The notes below the pieces were generated by a model that was not told where the DNA came from, did no database searches, and was given only the letters and a program-made list of their open reading frames with translations. 64,000 bases of DNA from Prostheceraeus crozeri (Eukaryota > Platyhelminthes > Polycladida > Euryleptidae), in the NCBI GenBank assembly GCA_907163375.1, contig CAJQUW010011554.1, forward strand, positions 62,001 through 126,000, written 5' to 3'. This document shows, in pieces, positions 41,340 to 51,822 of this stretch (positions are counted from its first letter, which is position 1; each line of letters starts with the position of its first letter). The position numbers were made by a program, and so were the translations under genes.

Positions 41340-41695
41340 GTACTATGACCCTTCCCTTATTTCAATTTACGAGAAACAATTGTATCATGTCATAACACAT
41401 TTTCTAGTCAACATATTTTATTCGTTGTAAACGATGCTACTTGTCCTCATTGGTTTTATAGTACTATGACCCTTCCCTTATTTCAATTTACGAGAAACAA
41501 TTGTATCATGTCATAACACATTTTCTAGTCAACATATTTTATTCGTTGTAAACGATGCTACTTGTCCTCATTGGTTTTATAGTTCTATGAGCCTTACTTT
41601 ATTTTACTCATACAGAAACAATTGTATCATGTCATAACACATTTTCTAGTCAACATATTTTATTCGTTGTAAACGATGCTACTTGTACATAGTAC
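41340..41695. repeat. Minisatellite with 121-bp unit, three copies
   Basis: The unit starts GTACTATGACCCTTCCCTTA and contains CAATTGTATCATGTCATAAC and GTAAACGATGCTACTTGTCC. Copies 1 and 2 are almost identical; copy 3 is more changed at its beginning. It ends about 60 bp before the right inverted repeat. No coding function was seen. Confidence 0.88.
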
Positions 41696-41720
41696 TTGTC
41701 TGTGATGTGAATAAAATATT

Positions 41721-42041
41721 TCAAAGATGGAAATGTGTTTTCATTTTGTATCGAGTTAAAGCAGTAGCAACTACTGGAATTGTAAGAACGCCAGATGAAA
41801 TGACAATTATTAAAGCATTAGACCATCTCTTTCTTAATTTATTATAATGTTCTAATCTAAGTAATAATTGCGATTCCTTATCTTTCATATAACGTACTCT
41901 ATCTTTGTGTTTTTCTTTATTCATTTTTTCAATGTTAATCTTTTCAATGTCCATTAAAGTAGAACTACGTTCATATGATAACGAAGGATATATTCTTGCG
42001 GTTTCTTCCACTTTTGTTTCATCCACTTTTGTTTCTTCCAT
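41721..42041 (-). pseudogene. Partial second copy of the left-end gene within the right inverted repeat
   Basis: From the ATG matching 25,654, about 95 codons follow the left gene, except that 17 residues around the start of the hydrophobic segment are deleted in frame. After VVATALT the homology ends and the frame runs a few codons into non-repeat sequence. It has no C-terminal helical domain and is presumably a by-product of the inverted repeat. Confidence 0.7.
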
Positions 42042-42361
42042 TTTTAAATGAATATTTTGAATAAATATTTTGAATAAATATTTTGAATACAATCTTCTGG
42101 TATATTGAGACTACGTGATATTTTGAGACAACTTAAATTTTCGTCTGCCTAAATTTTCAAAATTCTTAGACCACGTGATATTTTGAGACAACTTAAATTT
42201 TCGCCCTTCGGCCACGTGAAATTTGAAATCTACCTAAATTTTTGAAATTTTGATTTTTTTTGAAAATTTTGAAAACCCCCGCAAAAGTGTGACATCCGGC
42301 GCAAGCGAAGCGAAGCAAAGCGAAGCGAAGCGTCGCGCCGGATGTCACACTATAAACTACT
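41755..42361. repeat. Right terminal inverted repeat of the Polinton
   Basis: Reverse complement of 25,335-25,991 with a few base differences and an internal deletion of about 51 bp. The minus-strand frame inside it (start at 42,041) repeats the beginning of the gene at 25,654 but loses its membrane segment in part and ends in unrelated text. It contains the mirrored hairpin at 42,287-42,350. Confidence 0.85.
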
Positions 42362-42367
42362 TACATA
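42362..42367. repeat. 6-bp target-site duplication, right
   Basis: TACATA follows the right tip of the Polinton and equals the six bases before its left tip. Confidence 0.85.
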
Positions 42368-42865
42368 ACGACAAATGATCAGAGGTACTAATAGGTGCAT
42401 TAAACATAACACTGTCAGATGTATAAATGTGAGAGATTGACTCAGAAACTAGGACAATATCTAGAATATTGGAACCTCTTGTTGGATGTTTTAAATTGCC
42501 ATTCAGCAGAAAGTCCTCACAAAAGTTCTCCACTCGAAACTGATTGAAATCACCAAAAATGATAATAGAATATTTCGGCTTTACTGATAATGGATTGTCA
42601 ATGAGGAATGTCACATGATTGTGTATTTCATTCAAAGAAGATTGAAGGAGTCCAGGAGTAATATACGTGAAAATTACACAGCATTCACAACAGGAAATGT
42701 TAAGTAGAATGTATTCACATAACTTTGAACCAGCATCCTGATGATTGACCACTTCATAATTTATTCCCAATTTAACATTAATCGTAACTCCAACTCCTTT
42801 ACGTGTGACACGGTCTGACCTTACAATCGAGAAACCAGGAATACTAATTTCAGAAGAACAAACAT
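42368..42865 (-). pseudogene. LINE endonuclease fragment (right flank of Polinton)
   Basis: On the minus strand it reads ISIPGFSIVRSDR, GVGVTINVKLGINYEVV, IIIFGDFNQFRVENF and ISTSDHLSL, which includes the GDFN and SDH motifs of an apurinic-type endonuclease. It is the same LINE family as 4,106-4,640 but extends further. It stops exactly at the Polinton target site. No RT follows on the other side of the Polinton, where an LTR-retrotransposon fragment lies instead. Confidence 0.7.
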
Positions 42866-45275
42866 CATCGTTTAGCTACTTAGTACCTACAGTATACCAA
42901 ACCAAATGTTCTGCTGTTGAAAAACTTTATCCTAAAGCAATCTGAACAGCCGAAAATTCGGTGTAAGACCTCTGCTGCATGTAGGCTACCAACTGAATTT
43001 AAATATTGGTGTGCAGGGCTTTAGCTTTCTTTTTATCACAAAAGTATTTTGCAGAAATATATGAGTTCAAATATTAAAAGTTATTTATTGCACAAATTCT
43101 ACTGTTTTCATTAAAAATTGATGCCATCGTAAAAAACATACATTGGAAAAAATGTTAATTACAATTGTTTTATCATTTAAACTATTATTTTTGAAGAAGC
43201 AAGGAATAGTATGCAGGTAGGCCCTACTGATGAAAGTCCTATCATAATGCACAACCGAATATTTTGTTATTCTATGCTTTCACTATTTCATGCACTTTGG
43301 ATCTGCTAGGGATCGCCAGATTTCACTGTTCACTGTTATAGACATTCTGAGAGCTTGCCAATAGGAAATATGCCTGTATGTTGTAATATTGTCACACTCG
43401 ACAGTGTTTTAGCGGTTTCATTTTAAGAAAGTTGAGTATACCACAATAGTGCAGAAAACGTGTGAAATACTCATAATACTCATGGCGTGTCAAAACGTGG
43501 AAAAGTATTATTCTTCTAAATATGCTCTCTGTATTTAATTTACAGCAAATTGATGGTTTTACTGATGATTTTTCACTTTTAAGGACTTCTTCAGGGCTTT
43601 GATTTAGGGTTCATCTGGCTCTGTAACAGAATAGGATGAGATATTTGAAGAAGAGATACTGGAGACGATGTTAAAATCCCCTTAAATCCCCTGGCTTTCG
43701 GAGAAGGCAATGTAATGAAAGAGCCAATTGTTAGAGAGAATGGAAAATGACATCATGCAAGAAGGGCTGAGGGCTGACCCATTGGTACGAGGAGTGTGGA
43801 CATCTCAGACACCAACGTTGTTCGACGTTCAAGTACTAAACCTTGACGCTGAATCTCGCGATGACCGCAACTCCACACAGATCCTTGCAGTATCCGAAAT
43901 ACAAAAGCAGTCGACATACAAAGACGCGTATGATTTCAGAAGATGCGACTTTACTCCGCTAGTATTCTCTTGCGATGGAGCTTTTGGGCTACAACAAAAT
44001 CCTTTTTAAAATTGCAAATGGGACGGAAATTATCAGAACATTCGTTCATTCATCCACACAAATACTTGATATGAACCTCAAGTGAATGCTTGCGAGGTTA
44101 CCGCATTAGTTGTAGAAGTCACATTGGTTTGAATGATGCTCATGGAATCCCAACGTTCTTTCATCACGAAGACTAATTTCTTTCACTCTCTTGCTTGTTA
44201 TCGAATTATTTCTCTTATCCGATTAACTTAGTGTTTTATACAATATTTCGTAAGTTACTCAAACTTGTAAATATGCAGGGTGTTCCTTATTCACATGTGT
44301 TTTCTTTCATCCTGTCTGAAAAGAAGAGGAACGCACCGGGTTGAAATGGTGAGATGCACTGATTTGCAGTAGCCATGGTGATGTCCGTTGTCGCCCTCTT
44401 TTTGTCTGTCGGACTACAAAGTGGCGATGTGATCGTGTTAGTCTTTGTGGATCATTCAGACGTAGGAGTATAGAGCATTCTTCTCTTTTGTAACTTGGCT
44501 TGTGAACTTGGACTTAACTCAGCTCACCATCTGATATCTGGAAATGCTTTGAACCTTCATGCTTTCTTATCCCTGCTCCTTATTTTACATCGATGATAAT
44601 TTTGAAAATATTAACACTTTATTAGGCTAATGATGCTTCTGTTGATGGTATGAAAATCATTCACTCAGCAGTTCGTCCTCTGCTGGATCTTCCTTGGACA
44701 TTTAGTTAACGAATGTGGTGGTATAACTGAATTGGCAATGCACCACTTGTCGATGTGGAAGTCTTGAAGGTCATTGGTTCGAGTCTATTCTCATTAGGAA
44801 GTGTGGCCTCTCTCACTGTGTGTTAAATGTCTCAATCTCCAGAGTCACCAGGGCATTGCTGTCCCATCCGTTGGAAATTCGGAAGGGTGAAGTAAAAGAT
44901 TAGGAATAGATTGAATCGTGTACATTGTTTGTATTGATCTGTTCACTTAAGTGGGAAAATTTCTAAATCATATTTTGAGATTTCAAGTTACCTCTGTCGA
45001 TTGCATATCCATTTTTGTCTACTTTTCGTTTCAGATTGGATATCGGTGAATTCGCAGCAGTCTGAAGTGAATATTTTTGAATGAGTAGCCGTTTTGAGTA
45101 GCAGAGACAGTGCTCGCATCGAACGAAGCAGTTTCTGGTAACTGGAAGACTGATTGAATATTTGATTGGTCGTGGAATGACGATATCATAGAGTCGACAG
45201 CAATCAATAGTTGATCTTTGTGATGACTGGGGAAGTTTTGACAGATCTTCTTGTTATATCTTTTTAAGTAATAGC
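42866..45275. repeat. Block P, unit 3 (second half)
   Basis: Homologous to unit 1 from about 6,622 to 8,825. It lacks a piece near 43,345 that unit 1 has near 7,085-7,145, but keeps about 240 bp (43,813-44,070) that unit 1 lacks. The predicted splice acceptor is at 45,033. The only coding trace is the retroelement fragment listed separately. Confidence 0.7.
43728..44009 (+). pseudogene. Retroelement ORF carboxy-terminal fragment
   Basis: The frame reads DVQVLNLDAESRDDRNSTQI, then a lysine-poor variant of EIQKQSTYKDAYDFRR and DFTPLVFSCDGAFG. This fits the end of a non-LTR retrotransposon polyprotein, where an aspartate-rich DV-DxDA box and an FTPLV-S-DG box are usual. It is truncated at both ends. 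A shorter version remains at 7,540-7,632. Confidence 0.5.
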
Positions 45276-46376
45276 ATGTCCTCTGAATGGAAAAAGTCAA
45301 TGTCAAGTTGTTCAAGTGACGTTGCCGACAAGCAGTTTGGTAATGTAAGAGAGAGGACATTTCGATGTAACTATTGCTCTAAATCATTCTTCACGAAGTC
45401 TACTAAAACCGTTCACGAACAAGGTGTTCATATAAGAGATAAGTCCTATCAGTGCCAATATTGCTCTAAATCATTCGTCAGGAAGGATCATAAAGTCGAA
45501 CACGAACAAAGTGTTCATGTCAGAAAAAAGTTTTTTCAGTGTCAATATTGCTCTAAATCTTTCTTCAGGAAGTGTAGTAAAGTCTTACACGAACAAAGTG
45601 TTCATGTCAGTGATAAGTCCTATCACTGTCAATATTGCCCTAAATCATTCGTCTCGAAGTGTAGTAAAGTCTTACACGAACAAGCTGTTCATGTCAGTGA
45701 TAAGTCCTATCACTGTCAATATTGCCCTAAATCATTCGTCACGAAGGGTAGAAAAGTCCGCCATGAGCATGAGGTTCATGTCAGAGATAAGTCTTATCAG
45801 TGTCAATATTGCTCTAAATCTTTCTTCGCGAGGAGTACTAAAGTCAGTCACGAACAAAGTGTTCATGTCAGAGATAAGTCTTATCAGTGCCAATATTGCT
45901 CTAAATCATTCTTCCTGAAGTGTGGAAAGGTCTTACACGAACAAAGTGTTCATTTGAGCAAGCCTGTGCAATGTAGATATTGTCCTAAATTTTTCTCCTA
46001 TCTAACATCTCAGCTTCGTCATGAAAGAACCTGTAAACTTAGAATCCATCATGAGCATAAGATTTGTAATTCCGATAAAGAATCTTCTAATGACATGAAT
46101 TCTTCATCTGCTCCAGAAATGAGTAGTGACAGAAAACCACAGACTGAAGATGTTCGGAAGCTCATTGAATTAATCAATAGTGGACAAGCAGATCCTGACG
46201 GAAATCAGCAATGTAAGCCCAACGAGACGAAGAAAGTCGAGGTGAAGTCGAGACGTTGCAGTTTGTGCTTGAAAATTTACAATCGCCAAACAGATAGGAC
46301 ACATCCAATTTTTATTAAGAATGGATATGAAACTCCTTCTCTGTGTGACCGTTGTTCTGATGTGTTATACTCGTAG
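45276..46376 (+). CDS. C2H2 zinc-finger protein, array copy 3
   Basis: 366 residues, intact. Eight fingers in tandem, with some finger types not present in copy 1 (FVRKDHKVEH, FFRKCSKVLH, FFARSTKVSH), so finger order differs between paralogues. One linker is shortened to LSKPVQ. The carboxy-terminal module with CSLCLKIYN and CDRCSDVLYS is conserved. It would bind DNA through the fingers; target unknown. The gene keeps the same upstream splice acceptor and the same downstream mariner-like element as the others. Finger exchange between copies would be a natural way for binding specificity to change. Confidence 0.85.
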   Translation: MSSEWKKSMSSCSSDVADKQFGNVRERTFRCNYCSKSFFTKSTKTVHEQGVHIRDKSYQCQYCSKSFVRKDHKVEHEQSVHVRKKFFQCQYCSKSFFRKCSKVLHEQSVHVSDKSYHCQYCPKSFVSKCSKVLHEQAVHVSDKSYHCQYCPKSFVTKGRKVRHEHEVHVRDKSYQCQYCSKSFFARSTKVSHEQSVHVRDKSYQCQYCSKSFFLKCGKVLHEQSVHLSKPVQCRYCPKFFSYLTSQLRHERTCKLRIHHEHKICNSDKESSNDMNSSSAPEMSSDRKPQTEDVRKLIELINSGQADPDGNQQCKPNETKKVEVKSRRCSLCLKIYNRQTDRTHPIFIKNGYETPSLCDRCSDVLYS

Positions 46377-46802
46377 AGGTGAAGCAAGATTAATGTCATG
46401 ATTTGAGGATCAACGGGAGTTGGAATGATGTATGTATTTAATGTACTGCGTGCGATGTATTGCCTATAGAGCTGTATTAACACGAAAACGATGATTTGCT
46501 GCGACGACCTTTTCTGAATGTGAGTTGCATTGTAATTCTACATTTGGATGTTCGCTCGCTTTATGAATGAAGCATGTGTACTTGTAAAATTGAGTGATGT
46601 GCGGGATTTGTTGTCAGAAGCCATGCTCTGATTCCTCTGTAAATGATGATTTGGTCTCCACTTGAGTGTGATTTGGTAGTTTTTTTTATCATTACCTCTG
46701 AATGTGCCGATAAATACAGATTGCTTAGAATAGAATGATTTTCTTCCTTATCTTCATGTACGAGTACAAGGGTTGGCACTTGTATGTTCAAAACGTCGTG
46801 CA
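46377..46802. repeat. 3' flank of zinc-finger gene, unit 3
   Basis: Copy of the sequence at 9,930-10,354 with a few base changes and a longer T-run. It probably contains the gene's 3' untranslated region. Nothing else is recognisable. Confidence 0.55.
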
Positions 46803-48024
46803 CAGGGCGTTTCAGTTGATCTTGCTGATTTTTCGAGACGAGTTTTATCATGTGTAAGAAGATGACAACGTTCCAAGGAAAGCATAGTGTATTCTATGCA
46901 TTTTAATTATGAAAATAGACCAAGAATGCTTGAATAACAAGAATTATAGCTATCAAGAAACACATCGTTTTATTTGGGTTTTCCTTCACAAGAATAAAGT
47001 TTCCAAAATCCTGTTCAACACAAACGGTGAATGAGTCGTCTGAGCACATCAGTGTCGATCTCTCAAAGAATGACCGCTTGCTTCGTTTTGAAATCTTGAC
47101 GTCCGAGGTCTGGAATCACTGAAAAGACGTTGTCGTAGATAAACCGACTAGCAGAAATGATTCGCGACAGGTCAGGTGATCTTGGTGGCCAGGTAATAGG
47201 TCCACCTCGTCCTATCCACCGTCCGGTAACGTTGCGATTCAAATGATCTCTGCAACAATCATATAATGATCAGGAGTGCAATGGAGTTCATGCCATTGAT
47301 TGTGATTTCGTGGATTCAACAATAGCGGTGTCACAATTGTTTGAAAAATCTCCAAATGTACCGGAGCTGTGACCTTAGAATGGATGAGTTTGAAGCTTGA
47401 GTCGTCATATAAATAGATGAACTTATCGTGATTATTAACGGAACCATTCAAATGAAATGTTGTCTCGTCACCGAAATTGATGTTCATCACGAAGTTGCGA
47501 TCTCTGCGATGTCTTTCCAAGATCGTCTGACAAAAAACGTTGCGACTAAATCATCTGTTTCGATCTTTTGCATAGACTTGAACTTCCAAGGATGGAGACA
47601 TTCTTCCTTCAAAATCCGATTCACGCTGGCTGGTGACACCCGACATTGTTGTGCAACTTTGCGTTGTGATGTAGTTGGTTCCATGAAGCGGTCCTTCCAG
47701 TGTGGTAGAGCTCGTGCAGGTAGCGATTCTTTATCATTTTCCTCTTGAGCTTTCTCATAATTAAAAGTGATAGAATGTTCTGCGATTGTAAGAATTTCAA
47801 CGCTCGTCAAATTTTTGTACTCAATTTCTGAATGAAACTCAAACACATAAGCGAATCTCATCACCTTTATGAAGTCTGTTCACAGGCAACGAATTAAGTC
47901 ACACATTACCTGCTAGAACAGTTCACGCGGTGACATAACTTCAGTTTTTGGTAGAATAAATGACTCATTACATTACTTTTGAAAAAGGATTGCATAAGCC
48001 AAATAAAGATAAATCGTCCAGATC
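46803..48024 (-). mobile_element. Tc1/mariner-like element, copy with lost right tip
   Basis: The left end is CAGGGCGTTTCAGTTGATCT. Minus-strand pieces 47,487-47,864 (helix-turn-helix part with RKVAQQCRVSPASVNRIL) and 47,239-47,520 (NFGDETTFHLNGSVNN, closest to a catalytic aspartate box of all copies) are better preserved here. The right end stops at CCAGATC, where a LINE fragment joins, so about 20 bp of the right inverted repeat are missing. Confidence 0.7.
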
Positions 48025-48243
48025 GTCGTTACTTAACGTATACGTCCCCCCGCTAGCTGCGCCCCTACTGATGTCTGCTCGCGCCGTCCCCTCCTTCCTC
48101 ATTCTCCTCTTCCACGCCCACCTTCATCTTCGGGGATATCAACGCTCACCACCCCTCTCAACGACCATTACACTTCCACTCTCCTGCAGCAGTGTTCCGG
48201 ATGGCGCACCTCCCCGGACCTCAGTCTGGTACTTTCGTCTGAA
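48025..48243 (+). mobile_element. Fragment of the pyrimidine-rich LINE
   Basis: About 220 bp corresponding to roughly 1,085-1,300 of LINE copy 1 (endonuclease region). It has no LINE ends of its own and lies between the mariner-like and BEL/Pao remnants. Confidence 0.65.
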
Positions 48244-48437
48244 TGAAAAAATGAACGTTGTTTATACTCGGAAGCACATTAGGCGCGGAGCCTTTCTTCC
48301 ATGAGGCCGAGTTGTCATTTACCACTCTCATTCTTTTTCGTGCCGAGTGTAATGATACTGACGCACTTCAATAGAAAATACAGTTCTGAGCAATCGTTGC
48401 ATTTGAGAGAATCTTGATATATTAATGAAATCTTCTT
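48244..48437. other. Short unassigned stretch
   Basis: About 190 bp between the LINE fragment and the first recognisable BEL/Pao codons. No domain or repeat was recognised; it may be upstream retrotransposon sequence. Confidence 0.3.
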
Positions 48438-49432
48438 GTGGATATTCGTAAAAGATTTTCGATAATAAAAGCTCGAAGAATCATCAAAAGAGTTATCAAT
48501 AACTGCGTCAAATGCAAACGCTATCGTAATAAACCGCACATGGAAAGATTCGCAGCCTTACCACCAGATCGAGTTTCTGATGCATCAATGCGACCTTTCG
48601 AATCCATAGGCCTGGATTATTTTGGACCGATCATTCTGTTTACAGGAAAGAAGAAGTTTTATGTTCTCCTAATCACGTGTTTGAAAATTCGAGCGATCCA
48701 TATGGAAGTTGCTGAAAGTTTGGACGCTGAAGGCTTCATGAAGGCATTCATTCGATTTGTTGCTCGTAGAGGAATTCCATCAAGAATCTTCTGATATCGC
48801 GAAGACATTTCAGAAGGCTGCTTCTATGACTTCTTTGCAGTTTCAGATTGACTGGAAATTCAATACTCCAAAGGCTCCATGGACTGGTGGCGTGTGGGAA
48901 CGTCTTATACGAAGTGTCAAGGACTCCCTACGATTCGCATTAAAGAAAGGGTTGACCAGTCAAAACGACTTTCACACCATTGTTTGTCAAATTGAAGAGT
49001 TGATTAATCGCAGGCCAATAACATACTATTGTCAAGAGGACGAAACTCTGCCATTGACACCAATGAATTTTCTACTTCCAAAAGAAGAAATCACTGTAAG
49101 TCAATCTAGTGAAGTTTTGAATAGAGCCAGTGCATTGACTACCTTCAAGGATAACCAAAAGAGTGTTCAATGCATTTTGGAGACGCTGGAAAACTGAGTA
49201 TCTGGTTTCGCTGGTAGAGAACAAATCACCTCTCAAAATTCGAAGTCAGAACCTGAGTATAGGAGACATTGTTCTACTAGATGAGGGTACAAAGTGTGAC
49301 TTCTGGCCAATGGCCAAAATTTTGCAGCTTCACTACGGGCGTGACAAGATTGCTAGAAGTGTCACTCTCTTTTGTAACGGAAAGGAGTTAAGGCGGCCAA
49401 CTAGACTTGTACATAATCTGGAGATTATCTGA
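48438..49432 (+). pseudogene. BEL/Pao retrotransposon integrase region, frameshifted
   Basis: The order is NNCVKCKRYRNKPH (zinc-binding end), FESIGLDYFGPI (first catalytic aspartate), ARRGIPSRIF, then in another frame the region around the second aspartate, PWTGGVWERLIRSVKDSL (with the catalytic glutamate), EELINRRPITY and LTPMNFLL, and finally the DUF5641-type end SIGDIVLLDEG and RPTRLVHNLEII. The frame shifts near 48,790, right at the second catalytic aspartate, and again near 49,170-49,195. No gag, protease or RT is present. The copy is dead. The family assignment to BEL/Pao rests on the DUF5641-like end. Confidence 0.8.
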
Positions 49433-49672
49433 TAAAATTGTCTGTTGTTAGTTGATGATTTTATTTGTTGCAGAAGCATCTATATCAGTTTTAGAGAGCT
49501 CATCTTTCCATAAGTGTGACCAAACGTTATGAACTTGAAATGGTTACACTGCTTTTACCTTCCCCTGAACCACTGAAATGGTGTTAATGAATGATTTCGG
49601 CGAGCAATGTGCATTCAACAGTGTTGTTGCGAATATCGCATAGGAACACTACAATTCACTTATGTTGGGGAG

Positions 49673-49837
49673 TGTTATGAAAACTATGTTTTCCTATATG
49701 TTGTGATAACTATGTTCTCGATGGTTTGATATCTCAACACTCATTTGTCTTGTATCATGCTATATGCTCAAGATATCTTCCTTAGTGCTATGGTGTAACT
49801 TTTGACATTTACTTACTTTTACTAAATTACATTTACT
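49673..49837 (+). repeat. Possible BEL/Pao 3' LTR start
   Basis: A purine run GTTGGGGAG immediately precedes TGTTATGAAAAC at 49,673, the arrangement of a polypurine tract and the TG start of an LTR. It lies 240 bp after the integrase end and runs into the zinc-finger fragment at 49,838. No second LTR is visible in the window. Confidence 0.4.
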
Positions 49838-50271
49838 AAATCTTTCTTCTGAAGTGATGTTAAAGTCAGTCACGAAAAAAATGTTCATTTGATAGAGAGG
49901 CCTTTTTAATGTAGATATTGTCCTAAATTTTTCTCCTATCGAACATCTCAGGTTCGTCATGAAGGAATCTGTGAACGTCAAATCCATTATGAGCATGACA
50001 TTTGTAATTCCGATAAAGAATCTTCAGAAACCCACAGACTGAAGATGTTCGGAAGCTCATTGAATTAATCAATAGTGAAAAAGAAAATCCTGACGTACAT
50101 CTGCAATGTAAGCCCAACGAGACGAAGAAAGTTGAGGCGAGGTCGAGACGTTGCAGTTTGTGCTTGAAAATGTACAATCGCCAAACAGATAGGACTCATC
50201 CAATTTTCATCAAGAACGGATATGAAACTCCTTCTCTGTGTGACCGTTGTTCTGATGTGTTATACTCGTAG
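49838..50271 (+). pseudogene. C2H2 zinc-finger gene, array copy 4, 3' fragment
   Basis: Only the last two fingers, the spacer and the carboxy-terminal CxxC module remain, beginning at a sequence equal to FFRSDVKVSH in the intact copies. A premature stop in the linker (TTTTTAATG near 49,905), and a loss of bases near 50,024, disturb the frame. The fragment follows the possible BEL/Pao LTR, so the 5' part of the gene was probably lost in that rearrangement. The 3' flank and mariner-like element follow as usual. Confidence 0.8.
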
Positions 50272-50575
50272 AGGTGAACAACCTTTTTTGAATGTGAGTT
50301 GCATTGTAATTCTACATTTGGATGTTCGCTCGCTTTATGAATGAAGCATGTGTATGTGTAAAATTGAGTGATGTGCCGGATTTGTTGTCAGAAGCCGTGC
50401 TCTGATTCCTCTGTAAATGATGATTTGGTCTCCACTTGAGTGTGATTTGGCAGTTTTTTTATCTTTACCTCTGAATGTGCCGATAAATACAGATTGCTTA
50501 GAATAGAATGATTTTCTTTCTCATCTTCATGTACGAGTACAAGAGTTGGCATTTGTATGGTCAAAACGTCGTGCT

Positions 50576-51820
50576 CAGGGTGTTTCAGTTAATCTTGCTG
50601 ATTTTTCGAGAGGAGTTTTATCATGTGTCAGAAGATGACAACGTTCCAAGGAAAGCACAGTGTATTCTATGCATTTTAAGTATGAAAATAGACCAAGAAT
50701 GCTTAAATCACAAGAATTATAGCTATCAAGAAACACATCGTTTTATTTGGGTTTTCCTTCACAAGAATAAAGTTTCCAATATTCTGTTCAACAGAAACAG
50801 CACAACGATGAATGAGTCGCCTGATCGCATCAGTGTCGATCTCTCAAAGAATGACCGCTGGCTTCGTTTTGAAATCTTAGCGTCCGAGGTCGGGAATCAC
50901 TGAAAAGACGGTGTCGTAGATAAACTGACTAGCAGAAATGATTTGCTACAGGTTAGGTGATCTTGGTGGCCAGGTAATAGGTCCACCTCGTCCTCTCCAC
51001 CGTCCGGTAACGTTGTGATTGAAATGATCTCTGCAACAATCACATAATGAGCAGGAGTGCAATGGAGTTCATGCCATTGATTGCGATTTCGTGGATCCAA
51101 CAATAGCGGTGTCACAATTGTTTGAAGAATCTCCAAATATACCGGAACCGTGACCTTAGAATCGATGAGCTTGAAAAATATATCGTCGTATAAATAGATG
51201 AACTTATTGGGATTATTAACGGAACAGTTCAAATGAAATGTTGCCCCGTCACCGAAATTGATGTTCATCACGAAGTTGCGATCTCTGCGATGTCTTTCCA
51301 AGATCGTCTGACAAAAAGCGTTGCGACTAAATCATCTGTTTCGATCTTTCGCATAGACTTGAACTTCCAAGGATGGAGGCAGTCTTCCTTCAAAATCCGA
51401 TTCACGCTTGCTGGTGACACCCGACATTGTTGTGCAACTTTGCGTTGTGATGTAGTTGGTTCTATGAAGCGGTCCTTCCAGTGTCGTAAAGTTCGAGCAG
51501 GTAGCGGTTCTTTATCATTTTCCTCTTGAGCTTTCTCATAATTAAAAGTGAAAGAATGTTCTGCGATTGTAAGAATTTCAACGCTCGTCAAATGTTTGTA
51601 CTCAATTTTTGAATGAAACTGAAACACATAAGCGAATCTCATCACCTTTATGAAGTCTGTTCACAGGCAACGAATTAAGTCACACATTACTTTCTAGAGC
51701 AGTTCATTCAGTGACATAACTACAGTTTTTGGTAGAATAAATGACTCATTACATTACTTTTGAAAAAGGATTGCATAAGCCAAATAAAGATAAATCGTCC
51801 AGATCCACTGAAACACCCTA
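50576..51820 (-). mobile_element. Tc1/mariner-like element, copy with both ends
   Basis: Left end CAGGGTGTTTCAGTTAATCT and a matching right end (GATCCACTGAAACACCCT) followed by a TA. Minus-strand transposase pieces at 51,268-51,645 and 50,897-51,301 overlap, so a single frameshift may separate the two domains here. Catalytic box text is INFGDGATFHLNCSVNN. The element is homologous to 10,355-11,602 along its whole length. Confidence 0.7.
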
Positions 51821-51822
51821 TA

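Larger units (their letters stand above)
25335..42361. mobile_element. Polinton/Maverick (adintovirus-like) element, 17,027 bp
   Basis: The element starts with AGTAG and ends with CTACT, has inverted repeats of about 0.6 kb and is flanked by TACATA. It is far richer in A and T than its surroundings. Gene order: membrane protein (partly in the inverted repeat), conserved unknown, penton-like, packaging ATPase, small unknown, DNA polymerase B, clamp-like gene on the minus strand, fibre-like, small structural, major capsid, hydrophobic virion-type protein, PLA2-integrase, protease fragment on the minus strand, unknown 175-residue protein. Polymerase, ATPase and capsid frames are intact; penton, fibre and protease look broken. 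It is an endogenous virus-like transposon that is probably no longer autonomous. Confidence 0.92.

Noticed and set aside
27354-41695. Tandem repeats considered as a CRISPR array
   Set aside because: The units are adjacent or decayed, without unique spacers of even length, and no cas genes exist in this eukaryotic context.
25335-42361. Virophage or giant-virus fragment instead of Polinton
   Set aside because: AG tips, 6-bp target duplication, integrase and long inverted repeats fit a Polinton; no virophage-type helicase-primase was seen.
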